A stretch of 64,000 nucleotides of DNA from Methanobacterium formicicum DSM 3637 (GCF_000302455.1 NZ_AMPO01000001.1:65001-129000), one strand, 5' to 3'. Shown: positions 32,448 through 42,590, counted from the first letter of the stretch. A program made the numbers and translations. The notes: generated from the letters alone by a model not told the origin.

Positions 32448-32810
32448 TTAGCTGATTTGGTTTCTGACTCCCCTTAAAAATAGGGTTAAAACTATGAATT
32501 CACAACCCAAAAATAAAAGAGGTCCAATTATATCAATGCAATTTTTAGGCAAATATAATAAGAAATAAACTGTAAAAATGAAGTTCTGGACCATGAACAC
32601 TAGGAATAAAAGTATTAGACTAAGGGTGATTTTTGATTTAATTTCCCTGTACTGTCCCCAGTAGTTGTGAATTATCATGGTTAAACAGATCATGTTTGCA
32701 ACACTGGTGACTATGATAGCAAACTGGAATATGCGTGGTGAAATTAGCACTTTCTGGAAAATCATCACAAAAATAGTGTTAAAAACTGAATGTAATAAAT
32801 TTAGATACAT
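32448..32810 (-). CDS. Small membrane protein, divergent paralog C
   Basis: The 120-residue protein has three or four hydrophobic helices. It shares Y-W-x2-Y-R-E-I-K-S-K-I-T and V-Q-N-F-I-F-T-V with paralogs A and B but is otherwise diverged. It lies downstream of the winged-helix gene's 5' end and before the second ABC pair. Function unknown. Confidence 0.65.
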   Translation of the reverse strand: MYLNLLHSVFNTIFVMIFQKVLISPRIFQFAIIVTSVANMICLTMIIHNYWGQYREIKSKITLSLILLFLVFMVQNFIFTVYFLLYLPKNCIDIIGPLLFLGCEFIVLTLFLRGVRNQIS

Positions 32811-32952
32811 ATTTTAACCTGAAACTTTAAATTGTGAAAGATTACGAGAATAGATATCCAGATCGATTCTTTTTATTAGACTTTTATTTTAGAGCAAAAA
32901 AATATTTGAAAAGTTTAATAATTGCCATTAGTGCAACTAAAAACTTTTTTTC

Positions 32953-33624
32953 CTATTTTCTATCTACTTTAACCATTTTACCATCCTGCATATGGATTAT
33001 TTCATCAGCAAAATCAGCAGATGCCTGGTTGTGAGTTACGATTACAATGCTCACCCCATCATTACGGTTTAGATCCTGTAATACCTGCATTATGGAATTG
33101 GCATTGGCAGTATCAAGTTCTCCAGTTGGTTCATCAGCCAGAATTATCGATGGATCGTTTATAAGAGCTCTGGCTATTGCTACTCGCTGCTGTTCTCCAC
33201 CGGAAAGCTGGTTGGGGAATTTATGGTACTTATCATGCAATCCCATTTTATCCAGGATCATTTTTGCTTTTTCAGAATCCTCATTGATCATGGGTAACGT
33301 GACATTTTCCAGGGCAGAAAGCTGAGACAAGAGATTGAATCTCTGGAATATGAATCCAATCTCATTTCTCCTAAGAATTGCCTGTTCTTTGACTGATAAT
33401 TCGCTGGTTTGCCTTCCGTTTATCCGAAATAAACCTTTAGAAGGAGTATCCAGTATCCCTGCCACGTGCAGGAATGTGGATTTACCAGACCCAGAGGGAC
33501 CCATGACTGCAGTGAATGAACCTTCTTCCAGAGTCAGGTTTAAACCTGCAAGGGCATTCACATCCGAATCACCCATGTGATAGGTTTTCCAAACATCTTT
33601 AAATTCAAGTATATGATTAGTCAT
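32953..33624 (-). CDS. MacB/LolD-type ABC transporter ATPase, second system
   Basis: The 223-residue protein has G-P-S-G-S-G-K-S-T-F-L-H, signature L-S-G-G-E-Q-Q-R, Walker B I-I-L-A-D-E-P-T-G-E-L-D and T-H-N-Q. Its ATG overlaps the end of the permease gene by 8 bases, with GAGGCGTTAAGGA upstream, so the pair is translationally coupled. Confidence 0.9.
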   Translation of the reverse strand: MTNHILEFKDVWKTYHMGDSDVNALAGLNLTLEEGSFTAVMGPSGSGKSTFLHVAGILDTPSKGLFRINGRQTSELSVKEQAILRRNEIGFIFQRFNLLSQLSALENVTLPMINEDSEKAKMILDKMGLHDKYHKFPNQLSGGEQQRVAIARALINDPSIILADEPTGELDTANANSIMQVLQDLNRNDGVSIVIVTHNQASADFADEIIHMQDGKMVKVDRK

Positions 33625-34672
33625 TCCTTAACGCCTCCACAACCTGTAATTTTGAAGCTTTAGTGGCAGGGTAAAGTCCTGCTAGTACGCTTAAAATGGT
33701 AGCACCAGCAATAACCCCTAAAATTAACCATATGGGCATCATTCCAGGAATATAGTCTGCTAGCTTCAGTGCATTGGCAACCCCGTATATTCCAATAATT
33801 CCCAGGATTACACCGATAACTCCTCCGAAAAATCCTAAAAGGCCTGATTCAAACAGTATGCTTCCTTTTATTTCCCAGTTAGTAAAACCAATGGCTTTTA
33901 ATACTCCCAGTTCCCTGGTTCGTTCCATGACACTGATTAGCATGGTATTGATCACACTTATGATTCCCACCAACAGGGCAATACTGGCTATGAATCCCAT
34001 GAATAAGAGAGCTTGATCAGTCATTTCCTGGATTTCCTTCACCTTATCAGATTTGGTTTCCACTGAAACCCCATTTACCTGTTTTTTAACCTGATCAGCA
34101 ACGGTTTTTGGGTCCCCGTCAGTACTGGCATAGATAACAGCTACCTGATCACCAGCCATTTGCCTGGCTGTTGTCTGGTCTATATAAACGTAAGGAGCCT
34201 GTGCTTCTTTAGATATTCCAGTCACAGTTAATTCCTTGCCTTTGACTGTTATTTTACTTCCAATACCGTAACCTAACTTTGCAACCGCTTCCTGGTTAAC
34301 CACAACACCTTGCGTTCCGTTTATTATTTTAGCATCCTTCCAGTTATTGACTCCCTCGAAAAACAGTTTGGTGTTATTCATATCCTCCGAGAAAGCAGTT
34401 ACCTCACGGAAATCGTGAAGATTTGACAGTTTCTCTACCTTGGATATGGTTTGACTATCCATTAAATAATTTCCAGAGGTAGATTCTGGAGAAATTGCTA
34501 TATCATACATGTAAGCATTTGTTTCATCTTTAATAGCCGTGGTTGTCCCGGCAGTTAGCCCTAAAAGCACCATGAGCATTGCGGCACCGATTATTATCCC
34601 CAGCATGGTCAGGGCACTTCTGAGTTTTCTTCTTCTAATGTTGTTTAATGCCAATTTATAGAGATCCATCAT
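33617..34672 (-). CDS. MacB/FtsX-type ABC transporter permease, second system
   Basis: The 351-residue protein has an N-terminal helix (R-S-A-L-T-M-L-G-I-I-I-G-A-A), an outer domain and three C-terminal helices with M-E-R-T-R-E-L-G-V-L-K-A-I-G-F. It is a paralog of the permease at 30205 but lacks its Ser/Thr-rich linker. GGAGGTGAA precedes the double ATG. It is the first gene of its operon, after a long gene-free spacer. Confidence 0.9.
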   Translation of the reverse strand: MMDLYKLALNNIRRRKLRSALTMLGIIIGAAMLMVLLGLTAGTTTAIKDETNAYMYDIAISPESTSGNYLMDSQTISKVEKLSNLHDFREVTAFSEDMNNTKLFFEGVNNWKDAKIINGTQGVVVNQEAVAKLGYGIGSKITVKGKELTVTGISKEAQAPYVYIDQTTARQMAGDQVAVIYASTDGDPKTVADQVKKQVNGVSVETKSDKVKEIQEMTDQALLFMGFIASIALLVGIISVINTMLISVMERTRELGVLKAIGFTNWEIKGSILFESGLLGFFGGVIGVILGIIGIYGVANALKLADYIPGMMPIWLILGVIAGATILSVLAGLYPATKASKLQVVEALRND

Positions 34673-35348
<676 letters not shown>

Positions 35349-35684
35349 TCAGTGATGAACTACTCCTGCTGGAACATTATCAACCATGTGATAAACATTA
35401 GCACGAGATCCGCTAAATTGTTCCCATATTTCCAAAAAAATGTCGAAATTTTCTTCCATTTTATCTGAAAGGAAATATAATGTGCCGTACCCGTTACCGG
35501 TGGAAGTCACTATCCCATTTTTATCTAAAACTTCAATATGGTACTTTATGGTTTTGTAGTTAAGAGAAAGCCTTTCAGCGAGCTGATTTGCATTATAAGG
35601 CCTGTTTCTTAACTCATCTATGATCCTAGCACGGTTCAATCCACCCTTAGTACCAGCCAGTAACTCCCAAAGAAATTTTCTCAT
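35349..35684 (-). CDS. ArsR-like winged-helix regulator, paralog
   Basis: The protein of about 111 residues matches the regulator at 31950: L-L-A-G-T-K-G-G-L-N-R-A-R-I-I, R-P-Y-N-A-N-Q-L-A-E-R-L-S-L-N-Y-K-T and Y-F-L-S-D-K-M. A short C-terminal tail includes H-M-V-D. The frame is open from 35705, but GGGGGTTAGATCT before ATG 35684 supports the later start. It follows the PadR/HAAS pair by 30 bases. Confidence 0.82.
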   Translation of the reverse strand: MRKFLWELLAGTKGGLNRARIIDELRNRPYNANQLAERLSLNYKTIKYHIEVLDKNGIVTSTGNGYGTLYFLSDKMEENFDIFLEIWEQFSGSRANVYHMVDNVPAGVVHH

Positions 35685-35714
35685 AGATCTAACCCCCTGT
35701 TGCAATTTATCATG

Positions 35715-36326
35715 TTAAAAATCCCTTTCCCGTCCTTTAATAATTCTTAAATTCAGTTTTAGGTATTTGATCATTAATTCATAGAACCATTTAGTAATGT
35801 ACGCCATTAACACTACTAAAATAATTCCTCCAGCTGTCAGGCCGATTCCACTTAACACTACCACCAGAATATTCAAAATTCCATTACCTGGCGAATTGAT
35901 AAAGGTAGGGATAGCTAATTGAGGAATAATAAGATGTAAAAAGGGCACTAAAACCCAATATATCCCTGTGAAGATAATGATAATTCCAGCCACAAATAAG
36001 ATCAAAATAATTACTGCAACCACCAGGACTGGGATTGCCACAAATATCAGATTAAAAAGACCTAATCCCATTGTTGCCAATATCGCCCCAATTATACTAC
36101 CAATTGAGGGTTTATCTTGAGCTTTTTTAACCAAATTGTCTGCTTTAATCTGTTTAGCAACGTTTTTAGGGTTTCCAAGTGCCCTTGAAATTTCTTCTTC
36201 AGTTCTACCTTTCTCCAAACCAATGGCAAAGTGTTCCTGGTAATCTGAGATAATATCTTCTCTGTCCTCCTTTGGAAGTGTTCTCAGAAGTTTGCTGAGC
36301 TGGTCAAGATATTCTTTCTTATTCAT
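35715..36326 (-). CDS. HAAS-domain (DUF1700) membrane protein
   Basis: The protein of about 203 residues begins with the HAAS domain: M-N-K-K-E-Y-L-D-Q-L, then D-I-I-S-D-Y-x-E-H-F and L-G-N-P-K-N-V-A. This cytoplasmic helical module is typically paired with PadR regulators. Four membrane helices follow. Its ATG lies inside the last codons of the padR-type gene (8-base overlap), so the two are translationally coupled. It is probably the signal-sensing partner of that regulator. Confidence 0.85.
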   Translation of the reverse strand: MNKKEYLDQLSKLLRTLPKEDREDIISDYQEHFAIGLEKGRTEEEISRALGNPKNVAKQIKADNLVKKAQDKPSIGSIIGAILATMGLGLFNLIFVAIPVLVVAVIILILFVAGIIIIFTGIYWVLVPFLHLIIPQLAIPTFINSPGNGILNILVVVLSGIGLTAGGIILVVLMAYITKWFYELMIKYLKLNLRIIKGRERDF

Positions 36327-36663
36327 CCTTAATAGCCCCCGAATTATTCTTAATTTCAAAATTCAATAAATTATTTACACCTATAGAGAAGTTTTTCCAT
36401 TCTTCAACTAATTTTTCCTTTTTTCCTTTTCCCAATTCAGTTAACCGGTAATATTTTCTAGGCGGACCATCTTGGGATTCTTTTAAGTATGAAATCACAA
36501 ACTTCTCCTTTTTTAACCTTTTAAGAAGAGGATAGATGGTTCCTTCGGAAATGGATATGTTCTTCGAGATTTCATCCACCATCTCGTAACCGTAACAGTC
36601 TTTTCTGTCAAGGAGAACCAGGACACACAGTTCCAGTACTCCTTTTTTAAATTGAGTGTTCAT
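36319..36663 (-). CDS. PadR-family regulator
   Basis: The protein of about 114 residues has the PadR winged helix: K-G-V-L-E-L-C-V-L-V-L-L near the start, G-Y-E-M-V-D-E-I, S-E-G-T-I-Y-P-L-L-K-R-L and the wing P-P-R-K-Y-Y. A C-terminal helix probably forms the dimer. GTGATCATC before ATG 36663 supports this start. It likely represses its own operon through the repeats just upstream. Confidence 0.88.
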   Translation of the reverse strand: MNTQFKKGVLELCVLVLLDRKDCYGYEMVDEISKNISISEGTIYPLLKRLKKEKFVISYLKESQDGPPRKYYRLTELGKGKKEKLVEEWKNFSIGVNNLLNFEIKNNSGAIKDE

Positions 36664-36679
36664 GATGATCACTGCATCT

Positions 36680-36718
<39 letters not shown>

Positions 36719-36907
36719 TAGACATGATTCTGTCAAGGCATGATTTTCATCTCGAATAGGATTTAAACACCCAGAAAAGGGTATTGTAAAACAAAAAGAA
36801 GAATAATCAAAAAAAATTAAGATTATGAAAAAATATTATATACCAATTTGTGATCGGATATTCATTTAGAAGACACTTGGCATATCACCTGATTAGCCCA
36901 TGTTAAA

Positions 36908-37588
36908 TTATCTCAGATATTCTATGTTTATATCTGGATTTGAGGCAACACCCGGTTTTGCCAATAGCTCCACAAATCTGAAGCCCTTTGAAGGGTGGAA
37001 GAGATTAGCTGATGCGCAGCTTTTAAGAACCCATAAAGTATCCAAACCCATTTCTGTCCCAGCACAGGCCAGTACCAGTTCATCTTCCCTAATCACCCCT
37101 GCATCAGTTGCCATCAAAACAGCTTCCATTGATACCAGTGTACCGGGAGATATTAGTTCCAGTGTTTTGGCCATTACATCCAGGGAACTGGGTCTTTGCA
37201 AATGCAGGCGCATGGAAAAAGTTGGTCCAAAAAGGGGTATGGTCCCACGAACAATTTCAACATTCAATCGATCCAGTTGAACCCGATTTTCGGATGTTAT
37301 GTTCATAGGCACCTTTTTTAAACCTTTCTTAACCCATTCATCACGCGCTTTACTGAGTTCTGGTATTTCAGCGAAGAGATCCTTATCCATCTCCTCCACT
37401 TCCCAGTACATGCCCTGAGGACAGGTGACACAGACTATCTTCTTATCTTTCAGGGTTTTTGCAATCTTAACTGCACTACTCCCAGTGACCGATGCAACCA
37501 CCACTGTTTCGTATTCAGATGATGCATTTTTAAGGATTTCTATCACTTCATCAGTGTTTACTGGACCCGGTCGTTTGAAAACTTTCAT
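36908..37588 (-). CDS. Pyruvate kinase alpha/beta-domain-like protein (COG1751 type)
   Basis: The 226-residue protein resembles the stand-alone C-terminal domain of pyruvate kinase. Features are A-S-V-T-G-S-S-A-V-K-I-A near residue 33, V-C-V-T-C-P-Q-G, and a second half with V-L-A-C-A-G-T. No catalytic barrel is present. Function unknown; perhaps nucleotide or effector binding. GGGGGTGTAAT before the ATG supports the start. Confidence 0.75.
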   Translation of the reverse strand: MKVFKRPGPVNTDEVIEILKNASSEYETVVVASVTGSSAVKIAKTLKDKKIVCVTCPQGMYWEVEEMDKDLFAEIPELSKARDEWVKKGLKKVPMNITSENRVQLDRLNVEIVRGTIPLFGPTFSMRLHLQRPSSLDVMAKTLELISPGTLVSMEAVLMATDAGVIREDELVLACAGTEMGLDTLWVLKSCASANLFHPSKGFRFVELLAKPGVASNPDINIEYLR

Positions 37589-37721
37589 ATTACACCCCCG
37601 TTATACATAAAATTATCATTAATTTCAAAGATGGTTTTTAAAGTAAATTAATAAACTGCAAATGTAATTCCCTACTCCCTGAAGTTAATCCCATTCGCAA
37701 ATGCTCATCTTTCAAAAGCAT

Positions 37722-38258
37722 CTATTGCAATTTTAATTTCAGGATTACTGAGTCATCCTTACGTTGAAATATCTTGAAATTATTCTTCTCCAATACTCTA
37801 ATTGATGAATTATTATCCGCTTCAGTTTCGGCCCGGATTACTTTAACTTTATCATCTGTTTTAAGCCAATGAATCAATCCAGCTATGGTTTCCGTCATTA
37901 TACCTTTGTTTCTATACCCGTAGTCTGTTCCATATCCGATTTCAACTTCCCCATTTACATCGGGTTCACCATGAAAACATATACCCCCAACAATTGCCCG
38001 TTCACTTTTCTCTATAACTATCCACATGGTATAAAACAAAGGATCTTTATTTGAATCTTCTATGTTAGGCAGCAGATCATTTAATATTGCTTCTTGGGTA
38101 TTTTTATCCATCAATGTTTGTGAAGGTACCAAACCAATGCATTTAGCAAATTCCTGGGGCGAATCAATGTGTTTTTTTAATTCATCACCAGTCAATGGCC
38201 TTATTAATAATCGTTTAGTTTTAATCATACTAATTTGTGGGGGTTTAAAAACTGGCAC
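37722..38258 (-). CDS. GNAT acetyltransferase, RimJ/RimL type
   Basis: The 178-residue protein has T-K-R-L-L-I-R-P-L near the start, E-I-G-Y-G, Y-R-N-K-G-I-M-T-E at the acetyl-CoA loop and a late N-x-S-I-R-V-L-E-K-N-N-F. This is the pattern of N-acetyltransferases acting on ribosomal proteins or amines. The start is GTG 38258 with AAGGA upstream; an ATG at 38228 is possible. Confidence 0.82.
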   Translation of the reverse strand: MPVFKPPQISMIKTKRLLIRPLTGDELKKHIDSPQEFAKCIGLVPSQTLMDKNTQEAILNDLLPNIEDSNKDPLFYTMWIVIEKSERAIVGGICFHGEPDVNGEVEIGYGTDYGYRNKGIMTETIAGLIHWLKTDDKVKVIRAETEADNNSSIRVLEKNNFKIFQRKDDSVILKLKLQ

Positions 38259-38356
38259 TTTTTTCCTTAAAATGTGATTTCCATACGCTAAAAAAGAGTG
38301 AAAATGTTGTTTAAGGAAGTTGTTTGTTTAAGGAAGTGTTGGTTCAATGTATTAAA

Positions 38357-38659
38357 TTAAAAAAGTTCATCTCCACTTTTATGGTCGAAGGCAGGGTGCA
38401 AATCAAAACGTACCACCCCTACAACTGCTTTTCCCTTCACGGCTCTGGCAATTCGGGCTGTTCCTTCACTTCCGAACCCGGCACACAGTTCTATGGCTGT
38501 TATGCCTTCTGAAACAAGGTCCAGGGCAACCTTTTCTGCTTCATCATAGTTTTTCACACCCACCACTGAAAGTTCAATCACCGGTGAATCAATTACTGCG
38601 CGATGCTGTTCGGGATCGTTTCCTGGTGCAATGAATATGAATGCGGCTTTAGTTGACAT
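38357..38659 (-). CDS. Small conserved protein, DUF6506-like
   Basis: The 100-residue protein has A-F-I-F-I-A-P-G-N-D-P, V-V-G-V-K-N-Y-D-E-A and A-I-E-L-C-A-G-F-G, ending with V-G-V-V-R-F-D-L-H-P. This recalls a small conserved family (DUF6506) of unknown function. No clear ribosome binding site was seen. Confidence 0.6.
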   Translation of the reverse strand: MSTKAAFIFIAPGNDPEQHRAVIDSPVIELSVVGVKNYDEAEKVALDLVSEGITAIELCAGFGSEGTARIARAVKGKAVVGVVRFDLHPAFDHKSGDELF

Positions 38660-38778
38660 GATCTTTATTTAATCAAACATATACTAAATAATGTTATTCT
38701 AATATGATTCTGAAGTTACACAACCAATTTTGTTAATTATCAATTTACTCTTAATTTATCAACTCACCATCAAGAAAT

Positions 38779-38819
38779 TTTTATAAATACTTTAATGAAA
38801 TTTCATTGTTTATCAGGAG
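38779..38819 (+). promoter_or_regulatory. Aldo/keto reductase promoter with palindrome
   Basis: TTTTTATAAATAC at 38778-38790 is a TATA box. A perfect palindrome AATGAAA-TTTCATT at 38794-38807 covers the expected transcription start, and AGGAGG at 38816-38821 is the ribosome binding site. Repressor site inferred; no adjacent regulator gene. Confidence 0.45.
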
Positions 38820-38831
38820 GACTCATTACTC

Positions 38832-39983
38832 ATGTTATACCGAAACTTTGGAAAAACCGGCCAGGAAGTTTCAATACTTGGCTTTGGTTGTATGCGCCTT
38901 CCCATACTGGAGGGCAACCCTGAAAAAATAAACGAACCACTGGCAACCCAGATGCTTCATTACGCCATAGACTCGGGTGTGAACTACGTGGACACTGCCT
39001 ATCCCTACCATGGTGCCACTGCCACCCAGGGAGGTATGAGTGAGATCCTAGTTGGAAATGCCCTGAAAGATAGTTACCGGGATCAAGTTTATTTATCCAC
39101 CAAATTACCAAGCTGGCTCATCCAGAAAAAGGAAGATATGGATTATTATTTAAATGAACAGCTCCGGAGACTTCAAACCGACAGAATTGATTTTTATCTC
39201 CTGCACGGTCTCGGCCACAGTACCTGGGAAAACCTTAAAGAACTGGAGGTTTTTCAGTTCCTGGACTCTGCCATAGATGATGGTAGGATCGGATACGCTG
39301 GCTTTTCATTCCACGATGAACTTAAACTTTACAAGGAAATTGTGGACGCATACCCCTGGAGTTTTTCCCAGATACAATACAACTACATGGATCAGAACTT
39401 CCAGGCTGGAAGACCCGGACTGAAATACGCAGCATCCAGGGGCATGGGAATGGTGATCATGGAACCATTAAGGGGTGGTTGCCTGGCAAAAAACATTCCC
39501 ACTGATATTCAGGCCATATGGAACAGGGCACCGGTTAAAAGAACACCCGCAGAATGGGCATTACGGTTCCTCTGGGACCAAAGCGAAGTCAATGTGGTTT
39601 TAAGTGGTATGAGTACCATGGAACAGGTTAAGGAGAATCTATTAATTGCAGAGGAAGGCCTTGCCCATAGTTTAACTGATCATGAGAGGGATCTGATCCA
39701 GGAAGTTCGAGAGGCATATCAAGAAGGGACACACGTTAGTTGCACTGCCTGTAATTACTGCATGCCCTGTCCAGAGGGTGTGGACATTCCCCTGAATTTG
39801 AACCTGTTAAATGATGTTTATCTATACCAGAATATGGAAAAACCTTCTGGAAATTACAAATTCCTGAAAGCTAAAAGGGGCAGTGCATCATTCTGCACAG
39901 AATGTGGTGAATGTGAAGAAAAATGCACCCAGAACATAGATATACGCAGGTATCTCCAGGAGACCGCGGAAACATTTGAATAA
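38832..39983 (+). CDS. Aldo/keto reductase with C-terminal 4Fe-4S domain
   Basis: The 383-residue protein has an AKR barrel (L-G-F-G-C-M-R-L-P near the start, D-T-A-Y-P-Y-H near residue 55, L-L-H-G-L-G near 122). It ends with two cysteine clusters: C-T-A-C-N-Y-C-M-P-C-P near residue 306 and C-T-E-C-G-E-C-E-E-K-C near residue 356. This fused type is common in anaerobes. It likely reduces an aldehyde or ketone using ferredoxin-like electron transfer. Substrate unknown. Confidence 0.9.
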   Translation: MLYRNFGKTGQEVSILGFGCMRLPILEGNPEKINEPLATQMLHYAIDSGVNYVDTAYPYHGATATQGGMSEILVGNALKDSYRDQVYLSTKLPSWLIQKKEDMDYYLNEQLRRLQTDRIDFYLLHGLGHSTWENLKELEVFQFLDSAIDDGRIGYAGFSFHDELKLYKEIVDAYPWSFSQIQYNYMDQNFQAGRPGLKYAASRGMGMVIMEPLRGGCLAKNIPTDIQAIWNRAPVKRTPAEWALRFLWDQSEVNVVLSGMSTMEQVKENLLIAEEGLAHSLTDHERDLIQEVREAYQEGTHVSCTACNYCMPCPEGVDIPLNLNLLNDVYLYQNMEKPSGNYKFLKAKRGSASFCTECGECEEKCTQNIDIRRYLQETAETFE

Positions 39984-40069
39984 AAGTTGTGAAAAACATA
40001 TAATGAATTAATGAATATAAAATGAAATAAAAAGGGATAATGTGGATTAATTGAGAGTGAGGGGAGGAC

Positions 40070-40750
40070 ATGGTTGAAAATTACCATATTGATCTTAAAA
40101 AATTTCCTTTGGAGAAATTTAAAGGAGAAATCTGGGATTCAAACCCGTTACCAAGTAGGAAGATGCTAAAAGACCATCTTGATGAGAGATTCAAAATTTT
40201 AAAGGAGAATAAAGTTGATAATCTCCAGGATCTTGCTAGTTTATTGAAAAATCCTAAAAAAGCCAGGGAATTTGCTGAAAAATCAGGTTTACCTGAAGAT
40301 TATCTCCTGATTTTAAGAAGAGAAGTTAACAGTTACACTCCAAATCCAGTTAATCTCGATAAATTTCCCGGTGTTGAAGAAGGAACTCTCATTGAATTGA
40401 AGAGTGCCGGAATTAAAAACAGTCTTCATCTTTTTAAACGGGTAAAAACATTAGATGATCGGGAAAAGTTAGCTAACGAGCTTGGAATAGATGAGGGCGA
40501 TCTTCTTGAATTAACAAAATTAACCGACCTGGTGAGGATTAAATGGGTGGGACCTGTTTTTGCAAGGATTTTCCTGGATTCTGAAACTGATACTTCACAG
40601 AAAGTTTCAGAAGCTGATGCAAAAACATTTTATCAAAAACTGGTTGATATTAACAGCAAAAAACATTACACTAAAAGTAAGTTCACATTAAGTAACGTTG
40701 AACTGTGTGTCAAGATTGCAGGTATGGTTCCTAAAGTAATAGAATACTAG
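40070..40750 (+). CDS. DUF4332-like helix-hairpin-helix protein
   Basis: The 226-residue, mostly helical protein has two repeats of a helix-hairpin-helix type. The first includes F-P-G-V-E-E-G-T-L-I-E-L-K-S-A-G-I, the second L-T-D-L-V-R-I-K-W-V-G-P-V-F-A-R-I. This resembles DUF4332, related to nonspecific nucleic-acid-binding HhH folds. Function unknown. GGGGAGGAC just before the ATG supports the start. Confidence 0.65.
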   Translation: MVENYHIDLKKFPLEKFKGEIWDSNPLPSRKMLKDHLDERFKILKENKVDNLQDLASLLKNPKKAREFAEKSGLPEDYLLILRREVNSYTPNPVNLDKFPGVEEGTLIELKSAGIKNSLHLFKRVKTLDDREKLANELGIDEGDLLELTKLTDLVRIKWVGPVFARIFLDSETDTSQKVSEADAKTFYQKLVDINSKKHYTKSKFTLSNVELCVKIAGMVPKVIEY

Positions 40751-40889
40751 AATAAAAATACTACTCAAAAGACATGGATTACGCTGAAACCTTTGTAAAT
40801 GATTTTTGAAAATAAAGGGGGATGTAATTATAGAATGAGTTATGTAATGTCATGATTTAGAAAATTATATGATAATTAATGGATCTTAA

Positions 40890-41177
40890 TTAAATTTCAG
40901 TAACCATCTCGGCAAATTCATTATCAGTCCATGCCCTGAGGGTTTTAATGGTTATATATCGTGCTTCATAAGCTTTAAAGAGATATTTTACCATGCTTTC
41001 CTCATCAGGCATGTCAATGATGGCAACAAAATCATATTCCCCCATGGTAAAGAAAAAGTCTATACTCCCCTTAAGTTCTCCTATTATATTTTTTGTTAAT
41101 TTAACTCTTTCTGGGATTTCTAAAAAAGTTTCACGTGCTCTATCTGTCCAATTTCCTAAAAGAACATATTTTTGCAT
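40890..41177 (-). CDS. GYD-domain protein
   Basis: The protein of about 95 residues is a ferredoxin-like fold GYD protein, with V-L-L-G-N-W-T near the start and T-M-G-E-Y-D-F-V-A-I-I-D-M-P-D-E-E in the middle. Such proteins are of unknown function. AAGGTGATATAC before ATG 41177 gives the start, three codons inside the open frame. Confidence 0.78.
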   Translation of the reverse strand: MQKYVLLGNWTDRARETFLEIPERVKLTKNIIGELKGSIDFFFTMGEYDFVAIIDMPDEESMVKYLFKAYEARYITIKTLRAWTDNEFAEMVTEI

Positions 41178-41401
41178 GTATATCACCTTATTTTATGTGA
41201 ATTTTACTTAAAATTTTATTAAATGGAAGTAATATAAAAATTCTGTCATATTTCACACATCCCAAAATTAATTTAACTAGAAGCCACCCTATGCTAAGGA
41301 TATAGGAGGTTTAAATAAAGGAAGAACAGATGACGCGGACCTTCAAAATGCTAGGAATTTTGTTAACCCCCTAAAAAAATAGAAACTAAATAATATTTTA
41401 T

Positions 41402-41947
41402 TTATTTTAGGATTTTCAGGACCGTGCCCCAGCTCCGGGTAGTTAAATTCGATCCATACTCTTTTTCGAGAAAATTCATTAATTCCGGTGTCCCTCTCCC
41501 CTTAGAAATGTCTACAGTGCTGAAAACTTCCATTGAAGTTTCATTAAGGATAGTGAAAGCCTTCTGAGGAGAAGTATAGGGAACTGTAATTGTGTGTGGT
41601 TGTGCTTTTTTGGAAAAAAACGTCACATACATCCGAATATCTGGAGTCACTTCAATTCCTTCGAAGGGTTTTAATGACTGAAGCTTCTTTAGATGGTCAA
41701 TACTCCGTAATATCACTGCAATGTCCCTATTAAACACATTTTTCAAACCCGATTCTATTTTCTCGGTTAAAATTTTTTCACTCTCATCTTCAGAGTCAAA
41801 AACTACATTTCCACTGGCAAGTAATGTTCGAACGTTTTTAAATCCCATTGATTCAAAAGCATCCTTTAGATCTACCATTTTAATGCGGGTTTTCCCACTA
41901 ACATTGATCCCCCTTAAAAAAGCAGCATAGCAAATGGTGTTCATCAT
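41402..41947 (-). CDS. DUF1697 protein
   Basis: The protein of about 181 residues has Y-A-A-F-L-R-G-I-N-V-S-G near the start, L-A-S-G-N-V-V-F-D-S and a late N-L-T-T-R-S-W-G-T-V. This is the full DUF1697 pattern, unknown function. The frame is open from 42070, but the first 41 residues are not family-like. GAGG stands before the double ATG at 41947/41944. Confidence 0.82.
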   Translation of the reverse strand: MMNTICYAAFLRGINVSGKTRIKMVDLKDAFESMGFKNVRTLLASGNVVFDSEDESEKILTEKIESGLKNVFNRDIAVILRSIDHLKKLQSLKPFEGIEVTPDIRMYVTFFSKKAQPHTITVPYTSPQKAFTILNETSMEVFSTVDISKGRGTPELMNFLEKEYGSNLTTRSWGTVLKILK

Positions 41948-42122
41948 AAACCTCTTTTTACCCCGGTATTGGAAATTTAAAGAAAATGTATCCAATTTAA
42001 AATTATCAATTCCATATGGTGCGAATAATCCTAATATGGTATAATTACTCCTAAGGATACGAATAATCACTAATAATATCCATATTCAGACCCCTAATTT
42101 CAACTTGTACCATTTATTCATC

Positions 42123-42590
42123 TTAAGAAAGTAACAAACTAAACTGTTTGACAAGTTCATTAATCTCTTTTGAGCGACTACCCCTCCAAACTATGATCCC
42201 GGTTCCCATGACTGTTCCACCTTTAGACTGGCAGAGCTTTTTCATCTGGGATATGGCCTGGTTCCCACCGGTCCGGTGAAATGGTAATCCCTTAGTCACA
42301 TAGCAGGCTACCTTTTTATCCTGAAGTGATGGTATCTGTTCCAGATATGCTTTCATTGCCGGGGCAAGGTTAAAGGCATGAACTGGAGAACCGAATATCA
42401 AGGCATCATATGCATCAATATTGGGACGAATTTCAAAGGTGATATCCTTTTTTCCAGGGTGTACTTCACCTTCAGGTATTACATTCTCAATTTTAACCCT
42501 GTTTCCAAGCTCAATTAGCTTCTCCTGAAGTTTTTCCGCCACTAGATAGGTATGTTCAGTTTGGGAGTATACAATAATTCCGATTTCCAT
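42123..42590 (-). CDS. Flavodoxin-like protein
   Basis: The protein of about 155 residues has an FMN-binding start (I-V-Y-S-Q-T-E-H-T) and F-G-S-P-V-H-A-F near residue 82, with T-K-G-L-P-F-H later. Role in electron transfer or redox defence inferred. GGGGGAT before ATG 42590 favours it over the open frame's 42617. Confidence 0.82.
   Translation of the reverse strand: MEIGIIVYSQTEHTYLVAEKLQEKLIELGNRVKIENVIPEGEVHPGKKDITFEIRPNIDAYDALIFGSPVHAFNLAPAMKAYLEQIPSLQDKKVACYVTKGLPFHRTGGNQAISQMKKLCQSKGGTVMGTGIIVWRGSRSKEINELVKQFSLLLS

Noticed and set aside
40134..40146. GGGATTCAAACCC, resembling a tRNA T arm
   Set aside because: It lies inside the DUF4332-like gene and has no acceptor or anticodon arms around it.
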